This document shows positions 24,898-32,318 of a DNA stretch of 43,972 nt, in pieces. The DNA is from Marinifilaceae bacterium (GTDB taxonomy: Bacteria > Bacteroidota > Bacteroidia > Bacteroidales > Marinifilaceae), in assembly GCA_025210485.1 (NCBI GenBank), contig JAOARN010000028.1:1-43972 (forward strand). Direction: 5' to 3'. The notes beneath the pieces were generated by a model, which was given only the letters and a program-made list of their open reading frames with translations, ran no database searches and was not told the origin of the DNA. Position numbers and translations under genes: made by a program. Position 1 is the stretch's first letter. Every line of letters starts with the position of its first letter.

Positions 24898-25293
24898 TTA
24901 GTTTTTATTTTTATTATGTATTGATAATAGATTTTGATTTTAGAATAATACTTCAATACAAAAGAATCTTGGTGCCGCAAATGCTATGCTTTTAAAATAC
25001 TATATCAGACAAGAACTGATATAATCAAAGATAGCTATTTCGATTAGTTTGGTATGAAAATATTACTGCTTGAGTTTAAGTTTTTAAAATGGTCAAGAAT
25101 TACATGATACTTATTTATTGAACTTTTCAAAGTTCTGTTTGATAAATGAGAATTACAAACAAAAAATATAAATTATGCCGCTTCCCGACCTAAATTATAT
25201 GATTGGAATAAAAAAACCTATAGTGCGAAGTTTGATTTATAGAAATTTGAAAATCGTTTAAGTTTTTTATGCTACTTTATTATGTTTGTGGAT
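24898..25293. other. Gene-free region between SDR and AraC genes
   Basis: This 396-base AT-rich stretch holds no convincing coding frame. Small hairpins are visible, such as tatcag...ctgata near 25003-25021 and gaacttttcaaagttc near 25119-25134. They may be regulatory or incidental. It must contain the promoter of the minus-strand AraC gene. Confidence 0.35.
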
Positions 25294-26124
25294 TTATATT
25301 TTCACTCTATTTATAAATCCTAGCATCATTTTATCGTGAGCTTTATCAGGTAGTATTTTGCGCATAAATTTTGCAAATTTAGCTCCCCCTCCAATAGCGT
25401 ATCTTGTTTTAGGTTTCTTTGATTCAATTGATTTTACAATCCCTTGGGCTATTACAATAGGTTCTGATGCCATTTTTCCTTCATCTGCTGATTTCAAAAA
25501 TTTTGCATGTTTGTGAACCAGTTTAGAATATACACCTTTCCCAGATACTTCTATTAATTTTTGTCTTGCTATTTTATTCCATTCGGTCTTGATTGCACCC
25601 GGCTGTATAATTACAACATCAATTCCAAACTGTTTTAATTCCATTCTAATAGAGTCACTTAAGCCTTCTAATGCAAATTTAGTTGCGTGATACCATGCTC
25701 CATGCGGTTCTCCTGCTTCTCCGCCTATAGAAGATATATTTATAATTTTTCCTGACTTTTGGTTTCTCATATATGGAATAACTAACTGGCAGAGTCTAGC
25801 CAAACCAAATATATTTACTTCGAATTGATATCTTGCCTCCATTAAGGGGACATCTTCTAATGCTCCATAGAATCCATAGCCAGCGTTGTTTATAAGTATA
25901 TCTATTTTACCTGTTTCATCAATTATTGTTTTTATCCCAGATCGAATCGATGAATCATCAGTGATATCCATTTTTAATAGTCTAATTCCTTCCTTTTTGA
26001 GATTTTGCATATTCTCGGTACGTCTTGCCGCTCCATAAACAGTATATCCTTTTTGATTCAATAATTTGGCAGTTTCTTTTCCTATTCCCGAAGATGCTCC
26101 TGTGATTAATACTGTTTTAATCAT
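25294..26124 (-). CDS. SDR family oxidoreductase
   Basis: A 276-residue classical short-chain dehydrogenase/reductase using NAD(P)H. The cofactor site TGASSGIGKE is at residues 8-17, the NNAG motif follows in ILINNAGYGFYGAL, the catalytic Ser lies in NISSIGGEAG and the Tyr-Lys pair in YHATKFALEGLSDSIRMEL. The PGAIKTEW motif after the active site is typical. The C-terminus (KPKTRYAIGGGAKFAKFMRK) is like the DltE/YqjQ-type subgroup of ketoreductases. Its ATG overlaps the stop codon of the upstream DUF2147 gene by 4 bases (ATGA), so the two are translationally coupled. The substrate is unknown. Confidence 0.93.
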   Translation of the reverse strand: MIKTVLITGASSGIGKETAKLLNQKGYTVYGAARRTENMQNLKKEGIRLLKMDITDDSSIRSGIKTIIDETGKIDILINNAGYGFYGALEDVPLMEARYQFEVNIFGLARLCQLVIPYMRNQKSGKIINISSIGGEAGEPHGAWYHATKFALEGLSDSIRMELKQFGIDVVIIQPGAIKTEWNKIARQKLIEVSGKGVYSKLVHKHAKFLKSADEGKMASEPIVIAQGIVKSIESKKPKTRYAIGGGAKFAKFMRKILPDKAHDKMMLGFINRVKI

Positions 26125-26594
26125 TTATTTGCAGTTTTATCAATTTTCTTTACTCTGTTCCATTTAGTTGTTTGTCCTAGCATTTTTACACCAAGATATC
26201 CTCTGAGAAAAAGCTTGCCTTTTTCTGTCCATACATAACAGTGATACCACTTTCCATTACTACTATTATATATTTTTCCATTTTCCCATTGGTTTTCGCT
26301 GTATTTTAATCCTAGTAAATATGTCATTCCTACAATGTCGCGTTTACGTAGTTTGGGGTCAGGATTTTTTAGATCTTTTTTTGAACTTCCATCTGCATTA
26401 ACAATTTCTTTACCCCATAGGAGTTTTGCTTGGAATTCATCAGCTTTTTTGAATATTTGCATCCGACCATCTTTATTCTCAGTTTCCCATATTCCTATAA
26501 TACTGTTTTCTTTTGATTGTGCTTTAATCCTTTGATTGAACATTAGTAGCATAATAATACCTATCAAGCTAAACATAAATTTAGTTGTCTTCAT
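26121..26594 (-). CDS. DUF2147 family secreted protein
   Basis: A 157-residue protein starting at ATG 26594; a TTG nine codons earlier would only add a polar stretch before the signal peptide (MKTTKFMFSLIGIIMLLMFN, cleavage probably after IKAQ). The mature part holds the DUF2147 pattern: SIIGIWETENKDGRMQIFK, an Asp-rich linker with KNPDPKLRKRDIVGMTYL, then KIYNSSNGKWYHCYVW and KLFLRGYLGVKMLGQTTKW. It is an exported lipocalin-like beta protein of unknown function in many Bacteroidota and Proteobacteria. The 4-base overlap with the SDR gene suggests a shared role, perhaps modification of a periplasmic small molecule or lipid, but this is only inferred. Confidence 0.9.
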   Translation of the reverse strand: MKTTKFMFSLIGIIMLLMFNQRIKAQSKENSIIGIWETENKDGRMQIFKKADEFQAKLLWGKEIVNADGSSKKDLKNPDPKLRKRDIVGMTYLLGLKYSENQWENGKIYNSSNGKWYHCYVWTEKGKLFLRGYLGVKMLGQTTKWNRVKKIDKTANK

Positions 26595-26677
26595 ATTTTT
26601 ATTTTTTTGGTTATGATGCAAAATTCTGAAATAATATAGACAGAATGGTATTCGAAATACTGATTAAGGGATTCGTT

Positions 26678-26815
26678 TTACTGAATTTTATTAAATTGTT
26701 CAATTACAGCTTGTAGTTTTTGTGGTTCTGATATAAAGCTTAATTTGTTATCAATTCCCCATTGTTTATTAGGAATAATCAAGAATGAAAATGGCAGCTC
26801 TATTTTCTTAATCAT
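26678..26815 (-). CDS. Possible 45-residue ORF or gene remnant
   Basis: ATG 26815 opens a 45-codon minus-strand frame with ordinary-looking protein composition (IELPFSFLIIPNKQWGIDNK..., ending KLQAVIEQFNKIQ). A stop codon lies directly before the ATG. It may be a small gene or the C-terminal remnant of a decayed gene in the 401-base gap between the DUF2147 and M3 peptidase genes. No family was recognised. Nothing else of note is seen in this gap apart from a TAAATTTG box at 26922-26929 that could be the -7 element for the peptidase gene. Confidence 0.25.
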   Translation of the reverse strand: MIKKIELPFSFLIIPNKQWGIDNKLSFISEPQKLQAVIEQFNKIQ

Positions 26816-26995
26816 CTATGGGCTAGACTCAACTAAAATTTGGTTCGAAAAAAAGCGATTAGAAATTCTATTTATACTGCTAAAAAATAGTTTAAAATGA
26901 AGTAAATCTTAAATTTTAAGTTAAATTTGTTTGCTTTCAGGTTAACAATAAAAATCTGCATATAATATTATTACAAATAACAAATTATATTTAAA

Positions 26996-29107
26996 ATGAA
27001 AAAGTTTATTTATCTATTATTATGTGGCTCAGTTGCACTGAGTTCGTGTAATAATACAAAAAAGACAGCTGATTCTGAGAATCCGTTTTTCTCTGATTAC
27101 AAAACAGCTTTTGAGACACCTGATTTCTCAAAAATTCACAATTCTCATTATATGCCAGCATTTAAACAGGCTATGAAAGAGCATAATGAAGAAATTAATA
27201 AAATAATTGAAAACAATGAAGAGCCAAGTTTTGAAAATACAATCTTAGCTTACGATAAGTCTGGAAAGTTGCTGTCAAAGGTATCTAGAGTTTTCTATAC
27301 ACTGAAAAGTGCTCATTCGAATGACTCAATCAAAGCTATAGCAAAAGAAATTACACCAATTTCAACTAAACACTGGAATAATATTTCACTTAATCCTAAA
27401 CTATTTAATCGTATCAAAATGGTTTATGATAAGCGAAATGAATTAAAGCTCGATGCGCAGCAAGTTCGTTTGGTTGAAAAATATTATAAAGATTTTGAAA
27501 GGAGTGGAGCTAATCTGCCTGCTGACAAAAAGGAAAAACTTAAGAAATTGAACGAGGAGAGAGCAATGGTATCTCTTCAGTTAGGTGATAATCTTTTGAA
27601 AGAGACAAATGATTTTAAAATGATTCTTTCGAAAAAAGAAGAACTAGCTGGGCTTCCAAAATCAGTAATTGATGCCGCAGCAGAAACAGCTAAATCGCTT
27701 AATATGGATGGTAAATGGGTGTTTACAACTCAAAAACCTAGCATGATTCCTTTCTTACAATTTTCTGAAAATAGAGAATTGAGAAAGAAACTATATTCTG
27801 GTTATTTCATGCGAGGAAATAATAATAATGAAAATGATAACAAAAAATTATTTCAAAAATTAGTTAATCTTCGTATCGAAAAGGCTAAGCTAATGGGCTA
27901 TAATACTTATGCAGAATATATCATTGAAAAAAATATGGCTAAAACCCCTGAGAATGTAATGAAGTTCTTAAATAATCTTTGGGAGTCGGCATTGCCTGTT
28001 GCTAAGAAGGAAGCAAAAGAAATGCAAAATATGATAAACAAAGAAGGAGGAAAATTCAAATTAGCTTCTTGGGACTGGTGGTATTATGCTGAAAAGTTAA
28101 GAAAAGCAAAGTATGATCTTGATGAAAATGAACTTAAACCATATTTCAAACTTTCAAATGTTAGAGATGGTATGTTCTATGTTGCTAATAAGTTATATGG
28201 TATTTCATTCGAAAAGAGAAATGATATCTCAGTATACCATAAAGATGTTGAAACATTTGAAGTAAAAGATAAAGATGGATCTCATTTAGGAATTTTATAT
28301 CTTGATTATCACCCTAGAGCTAGTAAGAGAGGTGGAGCTTGGTGTGGAAGACTTAGAAGTACTGCCTTTGAAAACGGAAAACATGTGGCTCCTTTAGTTA
28401 CAATTACATGTAATTTTACAAAACCTACTAAAGATACACCATCTTTATTGACATTTGATGAAACAACAACACTTTTCCATGAATTTGGACATGCTTTGCA
28501 TGGATTGTTCACACGTGGTAAGTATAGCAGAACGGCTGGTAGCGTACCTAGAGATTATGTTGAATTACCATCTCAGATTATGGAAAATTGGGCAGCTCAG
28601 CCAGAGATATTAAAAGTATATGCTAAGCATTATAAAACAGGTGAAGTAATTCCACAAGAATTAATTAATAAACTTGAAAAATCAAGTAAATTCAATCAAG
28701 GTTTTGCTACAGTTGAGTATTTGGCTGCTTCTTTATTAGATATGACATATCACAGCTTAACAAATAAGTTGGATAAGGATGTTGTTAAATTTGAGAAAGA
28801 AACTATGGACAAATACGGTCTGATTAATGAAATTTGGCCAAGATATAGAACTACATACTTCAACCATATTTTTGGAGAAGGATATGTAGCAGGATATTAT
28901 GTATATATATGGGCAGGAGTTCTTGATGCTGATGCATTTAATGCATTTAAGGAATCAGGTGACTTATTTAATCCAGAACTTGCAGCCAAATTCAGAAAAC
29001 ACTGCCTTAGCGAGTGCGGTGATGATGAAGGAATGGTTCAGTATAAAAAATTCCGAGGTCAGGAACCTTCTATTGATCCTTTATTAAAGAGAAGAGGATT
29101 GAAATAG
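26996..29107 (+). CDS. dcp: M3 family dipeptidyl carboxypeptidase, lipoprotein
   Basis: A 703-residue zinc metallopeptidase that removes C-terminal dipeptides. The N-terminus is a lipoprotein signal, MKKFIYLLLCGSVALSSC, with the lipobox Cys followed by NNTKK, so the enzyme is anchored to a membrane of the envelope. The zinc site is HEFGH at residues 495-499 with the third ligand Glu523 in DYVELPSQ, exactly as in oligopeptidase and Dcp enzymes. Other marks are YHPRASKRGGAWC, FNQGFATVEYLAASLLD and HIFGEGYVAGYYVYIWA. The length is right for the Dcp group. A TAAATTTG box at 26922-26929 may be the promoter. A strong terminator follows. With the PepD and DUF885-like genes downstream, it points to peptide scavenging. 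Confidence 0.95.
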   Translation: MKKFIYLLLCGSVALSSCNNTKKTADSENPFFSDYKTAFETPDFSKIHNSHYMPAFKQAMKEHNEEINKIIENNEEPSFENTILAYDKSGKLLSKVSRVFYTLKSAHSNDSIKAIAKEITPISTKHWNNISLNPKLFNRIKMVYDKRNELKLDAQQVRLVEKYYKDFERSGANLPADKKEKLKKLNEERAMVSLQLGDNLLKETNDFKMILSKKEELAGLPKSVIDAAAETAKSLNMDGKWVFTTQKPSMIPFLQFSENRELRKKLYSGYFMRGNNNNENDNKKLFQKLVNLRIEKAKLMGYNTYAEYIIEKNMAKTPENVMKFLNNLWESALPVAKKEAKEMQNMINKEGGKFKLASWDWWYYAEKLRKAKYDLDENELKPYFKLSNVRDGMFYVANKLYGISFEKRNDISVYHKDVETFEVKDKDGSHLGILYLDYHPRASKRGGAWCGRLRSTAFENGKHVAPLVTITCNFTKPTKDTPSLLTFDETTTLFHEFGHALHGLFTRGKYSRTAGSVPRDYVELPSQIMENWAAQPEILKVYAKHYKTGEVIPQELINKLEKSSKFNQGFATVEYLAASLLDMTYHSLTNKLDKDVVKFEKETMDKYGLINEIWPRYRTTYFNHIFGEGYVAGYYVYIWAGVLDADAFNAFKESGDLFNPELAAKFRKHCLSECGDDEGMVQYKKFRGQEPSIDPLLKRRGLK

Positions 29108-29130
29108 AAAAATATTTATTTTAAATTCAC

Positions 29131-29168
29131 AAAAGCGCTCAGATTCTTTAAGTTTCTGAGCGCTTTTT
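29131..29168. terminator. Terminator after the M3 peptidase gene
   Basis: The stem aaaagcgctcag (29131-29142) and ctgagcgctttt (29156-29167) is perfect with a 13-base loop and a following T-run. The A-run on the left side makes it usable in both directions, so it may also end transcripts from the family A gene. Confidence 0.92.
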
Positions 29169-29284
29169 GTTTATATTATTTTGTAATATGATTAGCCCTA
29201 GGATATTTCGAATCTGCTATATTATCTAGTTTATGTGTTTAACTAATACATAATAATTATAAATTACAGAATATCATTTCTTAT

Positions 29285-29326
29285 TTAAATAAAGTTTTGT
29301 TGAGGCTCTTTTTTTCGTAATTTTTT
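29285..29326 (-). other. Orphaned C-terminal tail of family A copy 1
   Basis: After the stop codon of the gene at 29327, the same frame continues KKLRKKEPQQNFI and ends at the stop (29285-29287) that matches the stop of copy 2. The last residues EPQQNFI equal those of copy 2. Copy 1 has therefore lost its last 13 residues to a premature stop in a T8A8 tract. Confidence 0.8.
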
Positions 29327-31915
29327 TTAAAAAAAAGAAATATTCTCATCAAACCTATATATAATTTTGTAAATAATTCTTTCCTGATAGATATTAAAAG
29401 CTTTTTCTGCATTTGTTTTTGGTTCTTTTATACAATCCCTTTTATATCTTTCAATTAACCAATTAAGTAAAGGCTGATCTTGGCAATAGTTTTCAGGAAA
29501 TTTTATAATAAAATCTTGATTGGAATCAAATTTTGTATGATTTTCTTCATCTAGCTTTTTGTATATGCTGTAGAATTCATCGTATTGATTGGCATAAGTT
29601 TGATTCTTACCATACAAATTCACAGTCATAGTTTTTAAAACATCTGTAAATCCATTTTTGTTCAAGAATTCAATAAGTTTTTTACCACTATCCGATTTCA
29701 ATTCATCTTTTAATTTGGATTTTAATTCAGATTTTCGGATAAAATTATAATGTCTGTCAACACCATACATTTTATGGTACTTTTCAATTGTTTCTGGATT
29801 AAAAGGGTGTACTCTTAAACCTAATTTATTAAGAAAAGCATCAAATTCTAATATTGCTTTCATTTCATTAAACATATGAATCGATATCAAATGGTAATTT
29901 AATAAATTCCCTGGATGCCTAAAATATTCATTAGGGAATAGAATAAATTCGGGGGGATCCTTATGTTTAATTGGGTCTATTTTTTCTGTTTGAATTTTAT
30001 TTATTGCCTCATAAATATTTAATATAATAGATCTGATTTTATCATAGATATTCAAGCTTGTAATAGAGTTTAATTCTTTTTCTATTTGTGTAAATATATT
30101 ATCCTTTTTGGTACTAAGATATGAGATTTGTTCTGTTATTTGTTTATTTATATCTTCAAGTAATTCATCTGAAAAATTGGCGTCGAGTGTTTTATCTAAT
30201 ATTGTATAAATATTAGATAAAATGAATTTTTCAAAACCATTCAATTTACTGTTGTATATTAAATCAAAAATATAGGCTTTTCTATAGTTTGGTATTATAC
30301 TGTTTAATGATAAACTTAAATCTTCGTAGATGTAAATGTCATTAGTGAAAATACCTAATGTGTCACTGCAGTCACATAGCGTTATTTCATTAACTTTAAG
30401 TTTGTAGAGTAAAAATTTATTAATAGTATAATAATTTGCATCTTTTGATTCTAAATATAATTTTCCAAAATACGTATTCCCATTAAAATCTTTCTTCGTC
30501 ACTAGGTATTCTTCGTTTGGCATTAGTATTTTATATGGTATATTTCTAAAAATTTCTTTGAATACATCTATTCTTATTTTTACTGGCTCAAGATTTACAT
30601 TCTCAAAGCTTTCTCTAAATTGCTCAATATAATTTCCATAATTAATTAATGTGGATAATTGTTTGCTATCTTTAATTTCAAAGTATTCAAGAAGTGTATC
30701 TGCCTTCTCTATTAGCTGAATTAAACTGTAATCTGTGTTAAGTTCTTTTTTGGAAAGTCTATTTATTTCTGATTCTATATCTAAATCTTTATCAAAATTT
30801 ATATAATTTGAATTATAACAACAGTATTGAATTGAATCAACAGCTTCCTGTATTTCGTTATCAAAATTGTTGCTACTTAGTTTGAATAATTTAACAAAAT
30901 CGTATATTTTTAGGTATATCGTGTTTATATTATTGGCCTGATTTTTTTTCTGAACATTTTCTTTTAGCTCATCTTTAAATATGATGAATGATTCTAAATA
31001 TTTTGATTTAATATCATCGATGTTTATGTTTAGTTTTTCAGCAATTTTACTTCTAATTGATTTAATATCTTTGGATAGTTCTTTGTTTTGTTTAAATTCA
31101 AAATTCGATTTCTGTGCAATCTTCTCTAATTTTTCTAAAGTATTGTTAAAATACAAATCTTGCATCTCGAGTTTTTTTGCATAAGCATCACTAACTCTTT
31201 CAAGATTAGAATAATTTAGCTCACCATCTATGGATTTTATTGGTTTTAGGTCTTTTAAAATTTCATTTCTTTTTTCTTTTATTTTTATAAAAATCTTACC
31301 TATGAATGGTATGTAGTTACTGTTTTGTATATGCGCATTATCTTTAAGTCCCAAAATATTTTTAAGTAACTTCAGTTTTTCTAGATATGATTTGGAGATA
31401 TTATTTTTTTGGGGGATTACAGAATCATGAGTTTCTGCATTGATGGGATTATTTAATTTCTGTAATTCCTGTAATTCCTCTAATTTTTTGGTATTGTAGT
31501 TGCGAGAATAAGTTTTTTCATAATTTTCAAAAAACTTTAATAGGTTTTGTATTAAAATATTGATGCTGTCAAACTTTGGATTAATATTTTCTTCAATGTA
31601 TTTAGGGTCTGTATTATCAAAATTAATATTGGAACAATCTAAACAATTTAGATTTGCTAGTAGGGGGATTTTAATACTATTCTTATCAATTTTAAAACTA
31701 TCTGATATATTATTTGCATTATTTTTCAAAGAATTAAAATAATTCAAATCATCTTGATTCTCAATTCCTATTATTTTAATTATATTTTCTAATTCGCTTA
31801 CACTGCAGGTTAATATATTTTTTTCACATAAAAAATTGATAGGTTCTGCACCTTGATTTGATACTTTTATGTCAGTCTGGTTACTAGCATTGTTCGAATC
31901 TTTAGATATCTGCAT
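29327..31915 (-). CDS. Family A copy 1, unrecognised 862-residue protein (C-terminus shortened)
   Basis: Starts at ATG 31915-31913. No signal peptide; begins MQISKDSNNASNQTDIKVSN, a polar Asn-rich stretch. About the first 75 residues are close to copy 2 (LENIIKIIGI, DDLNYFNSLKNNANNISD). The stretch of residues about 90-330 is poorly conserved and helical. The rest is again well conserved: PVKIRIDVFKEIF, KDANYYTINKFLLYK, IYIYEDLSLSLNSII, then HLISIHMFNEMKAILEFD, LGLRVHPFNPE, MYGVDRHYNFIRKSELKSK and LLNWLIERYKRDCIKEPKTN. No known domain was recognised; the HPF is not followed by a Fic motif. The gene stops at TAA 29327-29329, 13 codons before the ancestral stop. It is tandem with copy 2, 403 bases apart. 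Effector-like or conflict-protein nature is inferred. Confidence 0.75.
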   Translation of the reverse strand: MQISKDSNNASNQTDIKVSNQGAEPINFLCEKNILTCSVSELENIIKIIGIENQDDLNYFNSLKNNANNISDSFKIDKNSIKIPLLANLNCLDCSNINFDNTDPKYIEENINPKFDSINILIQNLLKFFENYEKTYSRNYNTKKLEELQELQKLNNPINAETHDSVIPQKNNISKSYLEKLKLLKNILGLKDNAHIQNSNYIPFIGKIFIKIKEKRNEILKDLKPIKSIDGELNYSNLERVSDAYAKKLEMQDLYFNNTLEKLEKIAQKSNFEFKQNKELSKDIKSIRSKIAEKLNINIDDIKSKYLESFIIFKDELKENVQKKNQANNINTIYLKIYDFVKLFKLSSNNFDNEIQEAVDSIQYCCYNSNYINFDKDLDIESEINRLSKKELNTDYSLIQLIEKADTLLEYFEIKDSKQLSTLINYGNYIEQFRESFENVNLEPVKIRIDVFKEIFRNIPYKILMPNEEYLVTKKDFNGNTYFGKLYLESKDANYYTINKFLLYKLKVNEITLCDCSDTLGIFTNDIYIYEDLSLSLNSIIPNYRKAYIFDLIYNSKLNGFEKFILSNIYTILDKTLDANFSDELLEDINKQITEQISYLSTKKDNIFTQIEKELNSITSLNIYDKIRSIILNIYEAINKIQTEKIDPIKHKDPPEFILFPNEYFRHPGNLLNYHLISIHMFNEMKAILEFDAFLNKLGLRVHPFNPETIEKYHKMYGVDRHYNFIRKSELKSKLKDELKSDSGKKLIEFLNKNGFTDVLKTMTVNLYGKNQTYANQYDEFYSIYKKLDEENHTKFDSNQDFIIKFPENYCQDQPLLNWLIERYKRDCIKEPKTNAEKAFNIYQERIIYKIIYRFDENISFF

Positions 31916-32165
31916 TTTATTTTTGAAAATATAAAAAACAAAAAATACAAATACTATAATTTTATTGCTTGAAACTGTAAAGGATATCTATACAAGGCTT
32001 TATAAATATGTTTATTTTCATTTATTGAATTATTCTGTTTATTTTCATTTATAAATCTTAATATATTCGAAAATCAAATTACTGAAGAATTTTAGTAATA
32101 ATATTTACTTATATTCTAAAATACTTAATTCCATATTCTAATTTATTTTAACCAATTTGACATAA
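31916..32165 (-). repeat. Conserved 250-base upstream block, copy 1
   Basis: This stretch before family A copy 1 aligns without gaps with 34893-35142 before copy 2, with about a dozen differences by eye. It is more conserved than much of the coding sequence it precedes. It probably holds the promoter and regulatory leader. Short plus-strand frames in it are not conserved (a stop in copy 1 where copy 2 reads on). Confidence 0.85.
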
Positions 32166-32308
32166 CTAGATTCAAACAGGATCTAGGCGTAGTACGTTGA
32201 AATATTGCTGGAGCGTTTACTTCTATGGGATAACTGAAACCGTCACTGTAACTTATATCTCAGATATACTTTTGTTAGGTCATATCCTTAACCCTTATAA
32301 TTTTATGA
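32166..32308. other. Unique segment between the two family A genes
   Basis: Between the conserved upstream block of copy 1 and the 3' end of copy 2 lies a stretch less AT-rich than its surroundings (for example ggatctaggcgtagtacg and ctggagcgtttac). It contains no open frame and has no counterpart in the other copy. It holds a small hairpin (tatatctcagatata, around 32247-32261). It may be a remnant of an insertion or a small RNA. Confidence 0.35.
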
Positions 32309-32318
32309 TATTTCTTAT

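Noticed and set aside
29820..29900. HPFN motif of family A as another Fic site
   Set aside because: HPF is followed by NPET or NNDI and not by xGNGR, so the active-site loop is missing.
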